Source of the DNA: Acidimicrobiaceae bacterium
GTDB lineage: Bacteria > Actinomycetota > Acidimicrobiia > Acidimicrobiales > MedAcidi-G1
Direction of reading: 5' to 3'
Length of the DNA stretch: 47,580 nucleotides
Assembly: GCA_002687745.1 (NCBI GenBank)
Contig: NZBE01000019.1
Location: 2,986 to 50,565, forward strand
The notes beneath the pieces are model-generated. The model was given only the letters and a program-made list of their open reading frames with translations. It was not told where the DNA came from and searched no databases. Every line of letters begins with the position of its first letter. The first letter of the stretch is position 1. Below, one piece after another: positions 1-7,421 of this stretch. The position numbers and the translations under genes are program-made.

Positions 1-794
1 GGGTCGTGGAGATCGTCGTAGGCGGCCTCCAACTGCTCCAGCATCGTGACATGCTCTGGATTTCGGGCCACCAGTTCATCCAGACGCGCACGCGTGGCGA
101 GGGTGCGCTCAGGAAGTGAACCGGTGTCGAGCAGTGCACCCGAAAGGGTGCTCAGCGCCTCAAGAAGGGTGAGCGACGCAGGCGGGTACGAGGCTGCTGC
201 GAGGTAGTGGGGCACCTGGGCCCAGACGCCTACTGCCTGGATTCCTGCAGCGGCCGCATCCACCTCGATCACAGCCTGGATGCCGGCCGGTACCGACAGC
301 GTCGAGGTGACGAAGTCGAGTTCACGTGTCAGGTCCTCGGATCCTGCGGTGCACGCCAGGCGGGTTGGCCGCGTGTGGGGCACAGCGGCCGGATAGGCAC
401 CCAGCCCGATGACCATCTGCGCCCCCAGGGTCCGGCAGAGGTCGACCACGGCAGCCGAGAACAGACGCCACTCGTGGTCCGGTTCCGGCCCGTCCAGAAG
501 CAGGAGGTCGCTACCGCCCCTGCGCTCGAGCAGGTGAACCTGGATGAGAGGCCACTTGATGCCTCTGGAGACACCGTTGACGAGGTCGACAGTCGGCCTG
601 CGTGTCCTGTGGTCAAGCAACCTGTCGGTATCGAACCTGGCGATGAGGCTGTTGCCGCTGCCGGAGAGGAGAGCCTCGCGACACGCCATGGCCGCACCGC
701 CGGCATCCACCCACCCCTGCATGGCCATCAACAGGACCGGCCGGTCGAGTTCGGGACGGTCCAGTAACTCCAGCAGGGGAGAGGGGTCGTTCAT
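1..794 (-). CDS. PAC2 family protein (3' end outside window)
   Basis: Read on the minus strand from ATG at 794, the frame stays open to the window edge, so the C-terminus is missing. The protein starts MNDPSPLLELL and shows the PAC2 (proteasome assembly chaperone 2, DUF75) features: GWVDAGGAA near residue 27 and a later VPHYLAAASYPPASLTLLEAL segment. Actinobacterial PAC2 proteins are often encoded near proteasome or ATP-grasp genes and are thought to act as assembly chaperones, but their function in bacteria is not settled. The gene lies 16 nt downstream of the phosphotransferase gene on the same strand, so the two are probably co-transcribed. The family call is firm; the function is an inference from homology. 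Confidence 0.8.
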   Translation of the reverse strand, partial: MNDPSPLLELLDRPELDRPVLLMAMQGWVDAGGAAMACREALLSGSGNSLIARFDTDRLLDHRTRRPTVDLVNGVSRGIKWPLIQVHLLERRGGSDLLLLDGPEPDHEWRLFSAAVVDLCRTLGAQMVIGLGAYPAAVPHTRPTRLACTAGSEDLTRELDFVTSTLSVPAGIQAVIEVDAAAAGIQAVGVWAQVPHYLAAASYPPASLTLLEALSTLSGALLDTGSLPERTLATRARLDELVARNPEHVTMLEQLEAAYDDLHD

Positions 795-810
795 CGGGTC
801 ACATCCACCT

Positions 811-1842
811 TCAGGCGCCGGGAAGCCGATCTGCCGCCTCACGGGCCAGGTCGGCAAGCACGAATGTCCGCCGGCCGAAAGCCTCGATGGCCTGTGGGTC
901 TGCGTCGGCCCCCATCGCCCCGGCCGCATAGCGTGTGTACACGCCTTCGATTATGCACGCAGTCCGCCAGTATGCGAACGCAATGTAGAAGTCAAGGTCT
1001 GCGAGGCTCCGGGACCCGACCTCCTCGTAAAGGCTGCGCATCTCGTCGGGGGACGGGAAGCCGTCGGCGGACATGGGAAGACCCACTTCGCTTGATGCAC
1101 GTTCGTCCGAATAGGCGATCATGCCGGCCAGGTCAGCGAGGACGTCGCCGAGAGTGCACAGTTCCCAGTCCAGCACCGCTGCAACCCGGCCATCTGGCCC
1201 CATGATCGTGTTGTCGATCCTGTAGTCGCCGTGGACAATGCCGACCCCCTGCTGTCTGGGCACCTTCGCCGCCAGGGTGTCATGCACCTCGAGGACGTAC
1301 GGCACCTCCCGGTCGGCGGACTCGACGAACTGTGTCCTCCACCTCTTCAGCTGGCGTTCTATGTACCCCTCCCTGCGCCCGAGGTCGGAAAGACCCACGG
1401 CATCGACGTCAACGTCGTGGATTGATGCCAGGACCTCAACGAGGGAGAGGCCCATCTTTCGGCGCAGCTCCACCGGATGGGCGAGAGCGTCATCGAGGGT
1501 CCTCACGACAGTACCTTCGACGAATCCCATCACATAGAAGGGAGCATCGTTCACCTCGACGTCGGCACACACCCCGATGACATCGGGAACCGGCACGCCG
1601 CTGTCGGCCAGGGCGCTGATGACCCGGTGCTCCCTGGACATGTCGTGTGCGGTCGCAAGTACGTTGCCGAGCGGTGGGCGCCTCAGCACCCATCGGCGGT
1701 CCGAGGCGTCGCTGACCGAGTAGGTGAGGTTCGAGTGGCCTCCTTCGATCTTGGAAAATGTGAGCGAGCCGTCGATGCCGCCGATCAACGGCGAGAGCCA
1801 ACGGCTCACGTTGGCATGGTTGACACCGGGCACGCTGGTCAT
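811..1842 (-). CDS. APH-type phosphotransferase (ACAD10-like kinase fold)
   Basis: A 343-residue protein with the aminoglycoside-phosphotransferase fold: an N-terminal kinase lobe with a glycine/serine loop (FSKIEGGHSNLTYSV), the Brenner motif HGDYRIDN and the metal-binding LDWELCTLGD. Proteins of this branch resemble the kinase domain of human ACAD10 and are often linked to acyl-CoA or hydroxy-acid catabolism; the substrate cannot be told from sequence. I chose the ATG at 1842 (MTSVPGVNHANV) rather than the GTG at 1890 because a TACGGT box ends 7 nt upstream of it, matching the leaderless pattern of this genome. It is divergent from the thioredoxin-like gene and is followed by the PAC2 gene. 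Confidence 0.82.
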   Translation of the reverse strand: MTSVPGVNHANVSRWLSPLIGGIDGSLTFSKIEGGHSNLTYSVSDASDRRWVLRRPPLGNVLATAHDMSREHRVISALADSGVPVPDVIGVCADVEVNDAPFYVMGFVEGTVVRTLDDALAHPVELRRKMGLSLVEVLASIHDVDVDAVGLSDLGRREGYIERQLKRWRTQFVESADREVPYVLEVHDTLAAKVPRQQGVGIVHGDYRIDNTIMGPDGRVAAVLDWELCTLGDVLADLAGMIAYSDERASSEVGLPMSADGFPSPDEMRSLYEEVGSRSLADLDFYIAFAYWRTACIIEGVYTRYAAGAMGADADPQAIEAFGRRTFVLADLAREAADRLPGA

Positions 1843-1849
1843 CGTCGCG

Positions 1850-1855
1850 ACCGTA
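1850..1855 (-). promoter_or_regulatory. -10 box, leaderless phosphotransferase mRNA
   Basis: TACGGT on the minus strand, 7 nt before the ATG at 1842. It faces the opposite promoter at 1879-1884, so the two divergent genes share about 48 bp of control DNA. Confidence 0.5.
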
Positions 1856-1878
1856 GTGGAGTAGGCAGGAGGGTTCCC

Positions 1879-1884
1879 TACCCT
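1879..1884 (+). promoter_or_regulatory. -10 box, leaderless thioredoxin-like mRNA
   Basis: TACCCT ends 6 nt before the ATG at 1891, which leaves no room for a ribosome binding site and suggests a leaderless transcript. Confidence 0.5.
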
Positions 1885-1890
1885 GAGCAC

Positions 1891-2592
1891 ATGGATGTCA
1901 CCGACGCCACGTTTCAGGAGCAGGTGCTGGACCGCTCCAGTCAGGTGCCCGTGGTCGTCGACCTCTGGGCCGACTGGTGTGGCCCGTGCCGCTCTCTGAC
2001 CCCGATTATCGAGAAGGTGGTCGCCGAGACCGGAGGCCGGGTCGAGTTGGCCAAGGTGGACATCGATTCCAACCCGGGAGTCGCGCAGAGCTTCCAGGTG
2101 CAGTCAATTCCCGCCGTCTACGGCATTCGCGACGGTCAGGTCGTTGGCAGCTTTGTCGGCGCCCAGGGCGAAGAGGCTGTCCGCTCGTTCGTCCTCGGGC
2201 TGATGGCCGACGAGCAGCCGGACCCCGTCGACCTCTTGGTGGAGGCAGGTGACGAGTCCTCCCTACGCCAGGCAGTCGATCTTGAGCCCAAGAACCCGCG
2301 GGCTGTCTGTGCGCTGGCTGCTCTGCTGATCGAGCGCGACGGCGAAGGTGATGGCGACGAGGCCCTGGCCTTCATCGCCCAGATCCCCGAATCGCCCGAA
2401 ACGCGCCGGCTTGCAGCCCTTGCACGTGTCGAGGCGGTCGACGACATCGATGCCACCCTCGGTGAACTCCTGGAACTGGCGAGCCACGATGAAGAGGCGA
2501 GGGATCGGTTCATCGACCTCCTCGAGGTGCTGGGCCCAGATGATGAGCGCACCTCCACCTGGCGACGCCGCCTGACCTCAGCGCTGTACTGA
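1891..2592 (+). CDS. Thioredoxin-domain protein with TPR-like tail (CnoX/YbbN-like)
   Basis: A 233-residue protein. Residues 1-110 form a thioredoxin domain with the intact redox motif WCGPC (Cys30, Cys33) and the cis-proline segment SIPAVYG. The remainder is an alpha-helical region (VDLLVEAGDESSLRQAVDL onwards) of the kind that forms tetratricopeptide-like repeats in E. coli CnoX/YbbN, a co-chaperone that protects proteins from oxidation. Length and layout match actinobacterial YbbN-like proteins. The likely role is cytoplasmic thiol chemistry or holdase activity; the partner is unknown. The ATG at 1891 is supported by the TACCCT box just upstream. A GC hairpin follows the stop codon. Confidence 0.85.
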   Translation: MDVTDATFQEQVLDRSSQVPVVVDLWADWCGPCRSLTPIIEKVVAETGGRVELAKVDIDSNPGVAQSFQVQSIPAVYGIRDGQVVGSFVGAQGEEAVRSFVLGLMADEQPDPVDLLVEAGDESSLRQAVDLEPKNPRAVCALAALLIERDGEGDGDEALAFIAQIPESPETRRLAALARVEAVDDIDATLGELLELASHDEEARDRFIDLLEVLGPDDERTSTWRRRLTSALY

Positions 2593-2603
2593 CCAGAGAC
2601 ATC

Positions 2604-2621
2604 GGTCGCCCTCTGGCGACC
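2604..2621 (+). terminator. Short GC hairpin between thioredoxin-like gene and comEA
   Basis: Perfect 7-bp stem GGTCGCC/GGCGACC with a 4-nt loop, 11 nt after the stop at 2592. There is no T tract, so it may be a weak terminator, a processing site or chance. Confidence 0.3.
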
Positions 2622-2679
2622 CGCCGGCAGGTCCGGCACAGTCGGCTTCCCCCGCACCCGACCCCTGCGGAGGCCTGCC

Positions 2680-3312
2680 GTGCCAGACGAGGTCCAACCA
2701 GATCCGATCCGGAACCGGATCCAGGAGATCCTGTTCGAACGTCCTCCCACCAGACAGCGGATCATCGGTGGCGTGGCCCTGCTTGTAGTGACCTTCTCTG
2801 TAGTCGTGTTGGCACGAACAGGCAGCTCAGATGACCCTGTGGACGTAATCCCGTTCGTCACGGTTCCTCCCACGAGCATCTCTGAACCTGCCGACGTCCT
2901 TGTGCACGTTGCCGGCGCAGTGGCGAGTCCGGGCCTCTACAGGATGGCCTCCACAGACCGGGTGGCCGACCTTATCGATGCAGCCGGCGGGCCCCTTTCT
3001 GTGGCTGTCCCCGACATGTTGAACCTGGCGGCGCCGCTCACGGACGGAAGCCGTGTCTGGGTGCCGTCCGAATCGGACATGGATGACCCGATGCCGCAGG
3101 AACCTGCGCAGGCAGGTGACCCCACGATCAATGTAAACAGCGCCACGCCGAGCCAACTGGAGCAACTCCCCGGGGTGGGTCCCTCCCTCGCTGCCTCCAT
3201 TGTCGAATACCGCTCACGTGCAGGCCCCTTCAGGGCGGTAGACGACCTGTTGTCGGTTCCAGGCATCGGACCTGCCAAGTTGGCAGGCTTTCGTGACCGG
3301 GTCACCCTCTGA
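2680..3312 (+). CDS. comEA: Competence protein ComEA, helix-hairpin-helix DNA receptor
   Basis: A 210-residue membrane-anchored DNA receptor. A basic N-terminus is followed by one membrane span (about residues 30-46, IGGVALLVVTFSVVVLA), then an SLBB domain (VLVHVAGAVASPGLYRM) and a C-terminal pair of helix-hairpin-helix motifs (LEQLPGVGPSLAASIV and LLSVPGIGPAKLAGF), the standard ComEA layout. ComEA binds incoming double-stranded DNA outside the membrane and passes it to ComEC. The start is the GTG at 2680, preceded by GGAGG with a 6-nt gap. The 3' end overlaps comEC by 20 nt, which implies translational coupling. Confidence 0.92.
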   Translation: MPDEVQPDPIRNRIQEILFERPPTRQRIIGGVALLVVTFSVVVLARTGSSDDPVDVIPFVTVPPTSISEPADVLVHVAGAVASPGLYRMASTDRVADLIDAAGGPLSVAVPDMLNLAAPLTDGSRVWVPSESDMDDPMPQEPAQAGDPTINVNSATPSQLEQLPGVGPSLAASIVEYRSRAGPFRAVDDLLSVPGIGPAKLAGFRDRVTL

Positions 3313-5074
3313 CCTGCAGCGTGTGGCCGCACCCCTGCTCATGGCAGGAGTTGCGGTGGCAGGAGCGCTGGTCGCCCGCTGGCCCTCAGGGCAGGTGCTG
3401 CTGGTTGTCGCTGGGGTGTCGACAGCATGGCTGATCGCGGGCGGTCGCAGGCTCTGGCCAACCGCCCTGCTGGTTGGCCTCGCACTCTCCGCACTCGGTG
3501 CGCATGCCTGGTCGGGGACTGCCGGGCGGCCGGACGCAGGCGTTGAGGGTATGGCCCGCCTGGTCGGCGACCCGAAGCCAATGCCCGGCGGTGGGTGGCG
3601 GGCCGAGGTCCGCGTCCACGGGATGCGTTTCGATGCGGAGTTCGGAGCGGCGCACACAGCGGTCTCCAGGCTGCTTGCCGGAGAGGGCGTATGGGTCAGA
3701 GGCCGCACCGAAGGTCCGGCCCGCCGGTGGCAGCGGTCTAGGCACGTCATCGGAACGATCACGGTCGTCGAGGTGGGAGCCACGAGCCCAGCGGGCCCGG
3801 TCAGCGGCCTGGCCAACATGTTGAGGCGCACCCTCGCCAGCGGAGCTGAACCGCTCGGACCTGAGGCATCCGCTCTCCTGAGTGGTCTCGTCGTGGGGGA
3901 TGACCGTTCCCAGAGCGACCGCACGGCCGATGACTTCCGCGCAGCCGGCCTCGGACACCTCCTTGCAGTCTCGGGCCAGAACGTGGCCTTCGTTCTGGCT
4001 GCTGCAGGCCCTCTGCTGCACCGGCTTCGCTACCGGTACCGACTGCCACTTGCCCTGTTGCTCCTGGGGTTCTTTGCGCTGGTGACCAGGTTCGAACCGT
4101 CGGTCCTCAGGGCCACCGCCATGGCAGGCGGTAGTGCACTGGCAGCCGCCCGTGGACGCAGCCTCGGCGGGCTGAGGCTGCTCGCGGTGTCCGTCGTAGC
4201 CCTCCTGCTCATCGACCCACTCCTGGTCCACAGGGCGGCGTTTCAACTCTCGGTCGCTGCGTCAGCCGGGATACTCCTCGCCTCACGCCCCCTCGCCTCT
4301 GTGCTTCCCGGCCCGGGCATGCTGAGAGAAACGGCCGGGGTGACGTTGGCTGCGCAGGCCGCCGTCGCACCGATCCTCCTTGCCAGCTTTGGGCCGATTC
4401 CCGTGGCGGCCATACCCGCCAACCTCCTGGCAGCGCCTGCGGCCGGCCCGCTCATGATCTGGGGAATCACAGGCGGCCTGCTTGCGGGGCTCCTCGGACC
4501 GCCGTTCGACTGGATCCTCCACCTGCCGAGTGCTGTCGGGCTGTGGTGGATTGCCGAGGTTGCACGTCTGGCCGGTCGGTGGTCTCTGGGGCTCATCGGG
4601 ACAGTGGCAGGTATCGCAGTGTCTCTGGCGGTAGCGACTGTGGCCGTTCTCTCGGAGCGCGGATCGGCCGTCCCGGCACGACGTCTCCTGGCAGTGCTGC
4701 TCATTGCCCTCGCATCCATCTCTACCCTGACGGTGATGGCGTCGCCCGGAGCCGGTACCCGCGACGGCCTTCGTCTTCTCGATGACTCCGGAACAGTTGT
4801 GGTGGTCGACCGGAGGTACTCGGCGGAGCGTCTTCTCGAATCCCTCCGGATCCGGGGGGTCAGGTCGCCTTCTCTGATCGTGTTCCGCGAACCCGTGCCG
4901 CCCTGGCTCTCGAGCGCTGTGGTTGAGCGCTACGGCCCCGTCCGGATCGTCGGTCCACCAGGCTCCGCTGATGCCGAGGTGCCCCTCGACAGCACGGTCC
5001 TGCATGTCGCCGGACAGGCATGGCTGCTCGACCTCGGAAACGGCATCCTCAGCGTCCGCAGACTCGGACCGTGA
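3293..5074 (+). CDS. comEC: ComEC/Rec2 DNA-uptake channel, lacking an intact metallo-beta-lactamase domain
   Basis: A 593-residue polytopic membrane protein. The N-terminal part carries an OB-like DUF4131 region between membrane spans (RLVGDPKPMPGGGWRAEVRVHG), followed by the Competence domain with the hallmark segment FRAAGLGHLLAVSGQNVAFV, where single-stranded DNA is thought to cross the membrane. Many ComEC proteins continue with a metallo-beta-lactamase-like nuclease domain of about 250 residues. Here only about 100 residues follow the last membrane span (DGLRLLDDSGTVVVVDRRY onwards) and no HxHxDH motif is present. The start is GTG at 3293, inside the end of comEA. Channel function is likely; strand degradation must be done by another protein. 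Confidence 0.9.
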   Translation: MTGSPSDLQRVAAPLLMAGVAVAGALVARWPSGQVLLVVAGVSTAWLIAGGRRLWPTALLVGLALSALGAHAWSGTAGRPDAGVEGMARLVGDPKPMPGGGWRAEVRVHGMRFDAEFGAAHTAVSRLLAGEGVWVRGRTEGPARRWQRSRHVIGTITVVEVGATSPAGPVSGLANMLRRTLASGAEPLGPEASALLSGLVVGDDRSQSDRTADDFRAAGLGHLLAVSGQNVAFVLAAAGPLLHRLRYRYRLPLALLLLGFFALVTRFEPSVLRATAMAGGSALAAARGRSLGGLRLLAVSVVALLLIDPLLVHRAAFQLSVAASAGILLASRPLASVLPGPGMLRETAGVTLAAQAAVAPILLASFGPIPVAAIPANLLAAPAAGPLMIWGITGGLLAGLLGPPFDWILHLPSAVGLWWIAEVARLAGRWSLGLIGTVAGIAVSLAVATVAVLSERGSAVPARRLLAVLLIALASISTLTVMASPGAGTRDGLRLLDDSGTVVVVDRRYSAERLLESLRIRGVRSPSLIVFREPVPPWLSSAVVERYGPVRIVGPPGSADAEVPLDSTVLHVAGQAWLLDLGNGILSVRRLGP

Positions 5075-5102
5075 CCCACGCTTGCGCCCCTGCTGCGGCG
5101 TG

Positions 5103-5108
5103 TACCGT
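5103..5108 (+). promoter_or_regulatory. -10 box, leaderless folP2-type mRNA
   Basis: TACCGT ends 7 nt before the GTG at 5116. It sits in the short gap after comEC. Confidence 0.45.
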
Positions 5109-5115
5109 CGGATGG

Positions 5116-5964
5116 GTGATCGTGGAACTTGGTGCCGGCAACGCACGTGACATCTCACACCGGGCCCTCGTAATGGGAATCCTCAATCGAACACCGGACT
5201 CGTTCTACGACAACGGCCGCTTCTGGAGTTTCGACGATTTCCTGAACCTGGCTGAGCGTCACATGCGCCAGGGTGCCGACATCCTCGACGTTGGCGGAGC
5301 TAGAGCCGGCCCCGGCCCTGAGGTGACCCTCGCCGAGGAGTTGGAGCGAACCTGCGAGGCAGTAGATGCCCTTCGCAGGCGCTTTGACGTTCCGGTGGCA
5401 ATTGACACATTCAGGGGTGAGGTGGCCCGTGCCGCCTTCGTCGTCGGAGCCTGTATAGGCAACGACACAAGCGGATTCGCAGACCCGACCTACCTGCCGG
5501 CGTGTGCAGAGCACGCTGCCGCCGTGGTAGCCACACATGTCAGGCTTGGACCGCGAATCCCCGACCCTGCGCCCAGCTACCGGGACCTCGTGGGTGAGGT
5601 CGGCACCTTTCTCGGGGTCAGGGCGGCCCGGGCAGAGGCCGCAGGGATACCACCCAACCGGATCATGATTGATGCCGGCCTCGACCTGGGCAAGACACCG
5701 GCGATGTCAGCGGCTCTACTCCGTGAGTCTGACCAGTTGCTCGGGCTCGGGTACCCCGTACTCCTTTCGGCATCCAACAAGGGGTTTCTCGGGGAACTCG
5801 TCGATGCAGCGGTCGACGACCGGGCGCAGGCCACCTGGGCCGCCCACGCCCTCGGTGTAGGCCTGGGCTGTCGGATACTTCGTTCACACGACGTGCTCGG
5901 CGCCCGCCGGGTGGCAGATGTCATGGCATCCCTCCTTGAGACCCGTGCCGGGGTTGCCGCATGA
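5116..5964 (+). CDS. folP2: Dihydropteroate synthase homologue of the FolP2 type
   Basis: A 282-residue TIM-barrel protein of the pterin-binding family. It keeps the general dihydropteroate synthase landmarks (MGILNRTPDSFYDNGRF, IDTFRGEVA, GKTPAMSAALL, ILRSHDV). Details match mycobacterial FolP2 instead of FolP1: NRTPDSFYD instead of NVTPDSFSD, DVGGARAGPGPE in place of the substrate loop with ESTRPG, and SASNKGFLGEL in place of SRK. FolP2 of mycobacteria is reported to lack dihydropteroate synthase activity, so a folate-pathway role should not be assumed. The frame is open further upstream, but GTG 5116 is preferred because of the TACCGT box. It overlaps holA by 4 nt. A true folP1 is not in this window. 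Confidence 0.8.
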   Translation: MIVELGAGNARDISHRALVMGILNRTPDSFYDNGRFWSFDDFLNLAERHMRQGADILDVGGARAGPGPEVTLAEELERTCEAVDALRRRFDVPVAIDTFRGEVARAAFVVGACIGNDTSGFADPTYLPACAEHAAAVVATHVRLGPRIPDPAPSYRDLVGEVGTFLGVRAARAEAAGIPPNRIMIDAGLDLGKTPAMSAALLRESDQLLGLGYPVLLSASNKGFLGELVDAAVDDRAQATWAAHALGVGLGCRILRSHDVLGARRVADVMASLLETRAGVAA

Positions 5965-6974
5965 GTCGGCCTCCGGTGCTGTTGATCTCGGGTGACGAGG
6001 CCCTGGTGGGTGAGGCCCTGAGACAGGCTGTCAGCGAGGCCCTGGAGGGTGAAGACAGGATGTTCGCCCTCGAGGAGCTCTCCGAGGAGAACTACAGGGT
6101 CGACGGCGAACTGGACCTCGCCACTCTGGTGGATGCTGCCCAGACGCCGCCGATGCTCACCAGGAGGCGTGTGGTTGTCGCCAGGCACGTGGGGCGCTTC
6201 GGTCGGACCGATGAGGTGGAGGGCCTGATCAGGTACCTGGAGGTGCCGCTTGACACGACGACCCTGATACTCGTCTGGGAAAAGGGCGTGAACCCGGTGC
6301 AGCAGCGGCTCGCCGCGGTGCCCAAGGCGCTGACAGAGGCGATCGCCGCGGCAGGTGGTGAGGTGTTGAAGTGCTCGGTCGGCAGGGGCAGGGACGCCGA
6401 CAGGTGGGTCGCCGATCAGATCGCCCATGCCGAGGTGGACCTCGACGGTCGGGCGAAGGCGATGATCATCGAGAGGATCGGCGAGGACCGGACAAGGGTG
6501 ATCGGACTCCTTGAGACCCTGGCCGGGGTGTTCGGGTCCGGCCACGAGGTTGGAGCCGCCGATGTCGCCCCGTACCTGGGTGATGCCGGAGGCGTCACAC
6601 CATGGGAGTTGACCGATGCCATCGACTCCGGGGACATTGCAGCAGCGATCTCAAAGCTCCACCGCACCATGGGCGCCGGCGAGCGTCACCCGCTCGGCGT
6701 ACTGGCGGCTCTGCACGGGCACTACGCGAGGCTGCTGCGACTCGATGGAGCGGGCCTCGCCGACGAGAAGTCGGCAGCGGCGGCACTGGGAATCAAGCCC
6801 TACCCGGCAAAGAAGGCGCTGGCGACAGGGAGGCGCCTCGGCTCGGATCGGATAGCGAAGGCGATACGGCTACTGGGCGATGCAGATCTGGACCTGAGGG
6901 GGCGCAGCGCATGGCCACCCGAACTCGTGGCAGAGGTACTGGTTGCCCGCCTGGCGTCGTTGTCCCGTCGCTGA
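5961..6974 (+). CDS. holA: DNA polymerase III subunit delta
   Basis: A 337-residue clamp-loader subunit. The N-terminal AAA+-like domain begins VLLISGDEALVGEALRQAV, where Walker A is degenerate as usual for delta. The middle and C-terminal helical domains (VGAADVAPYLGDAGGVTPWELTDAI; HPLGVLAALHGHYARLLRL) match bacterial HolA. Delta opens the beta sliding clamp within the clamp-loader complex. The ATG at 5961 overlaps the stop of folP2 (ATGA), so the genes are translationally coupled. The gene converges on rpsT, with only 11 nt between the two stop codons. The order comEA-comEC-(folP2)-holA-rpsT-lepA is common in Gram-positive bacteria. Confidence 0.9.
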   Translation: MSRPPVLLISGDEALVGEALRQAVSEALEGEDRMFALEELSEENYRVDGELDLATLVDAAQTPPMLTRRRVVVARHVGRFGRTDEVEGLIRYLEVPLDTTTLILVWEKGVNPVQQRLAAVPKALTEAIAAAGGEVLKCSVGRGRDADRWVADQIAHAEVDLDGRAKAMIIERIGEDRTRVIGLLETLAGVFGSGHEVGAADVAPYLGDAGGVTPWELTDAIDSGDIAAAISKLHRTMGAGERHPLGVLAALHGHYARLLRLDGAGLADEKSAAAALGIKPYPAKKALATGRRLGSDRIAKAIRLLGDADLDLRGRSAWPPELVAEVLVARLASLSRR

Positions 6975-6985
6975 CGGGACCGGGC

Positions 6986-7243
6986 CTAACCGGTGGCGTT
7001 GAGACGCTTCTGCAGCCTCGACTTGCGGCGGGATGCCGTGTTGGCGTGGATGATCCCCCTGGCAGCCGCCTTGTCGATCATCTTCATGGCCTCTACGGCA
7101 TCGGCGCCGGAGGCATCGCCAGCCTCAGCCGCCGCAAGGGCGTTCTTGATGCGGGTCCGGAGTTCGGTGCGCACGGTGCGGTTGCGGACGCGGCGCTTCT
7201 CGTTCTGGCGGTTTCGCTTGATCTGGCTCTTGATGTTGGCCAC
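6986..7243 (-). CDS. rpsT: 30S ribosomal protein S20
   Basis: An 85-residue basic protein, ANIKSQIKRNRQNEKRRVRN at the N-terminus, with the helical IKNALAAAEAG core and a C-terminal NTASRRKSRLQKRLNA segment typical of bS20, an early-binding small-subunit protein. The frame is open to a GTG at 7255, but GTG 7243 is preferred because it gives the conserved N-terminus and a GAGG ribosome binding site lies about 11 nt upstream. The roughly 170-bp leader shared with divergent lepA contains short inverted repeats such as ACCCGG/CCGGGT (7268-7288), which could form part of an S20 autoregulatory leader; that is speculative. Confidence 0.95.
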   Translation of the reverse strand: MANIKSQIKRNRQNEKRRVRNRTVRTELRTRIKNALAAAEAGDASGADAVEAMKMIDKAAARGIIHANTASRRKSRLQKRLNATG

Positions 7244-7406
7244 AGGGGCACACACCTCGTCTGGTAGACCCGGTAGTTGATGCCGGGTGCTGTATCAGTA
7301 CAGGGCTGCGGATAGGGCACCCGCAATCCCTGTCAGGGCAGCCCTCAAGCGTAGCGCCCGGCCCAGTGGATAACGCCCGTGGCTCCGACCTGATCGGGAG
7401 CGGCGC

Positions 7407-7412
7407 TACCGT
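7407..7412 (+). promoter_or_regulatory. -10 box, leaderless lepA mRNA
   Basis: TACCGT ends 9 nt before the lepA ATG at 7422. No ribosome binding site fits between them. Confidence 0.5.
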
Positions 7413-7421
7413 CAGCCGCGC

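Noticed and set aside
4085-4105. tRNA T-arm-like sequence GGTTCGAACC
   Set aside because: It lies inside comEC in frame and no acceptor or anticodon stems surround it.
7268-7288. Hairpin in the rpsT leader as an S20 autoregulatory element
   Set aside because: Only a 6-bp stem is visible and it could be chance; without comparison to relatives the claim is too weak to list as a feature.
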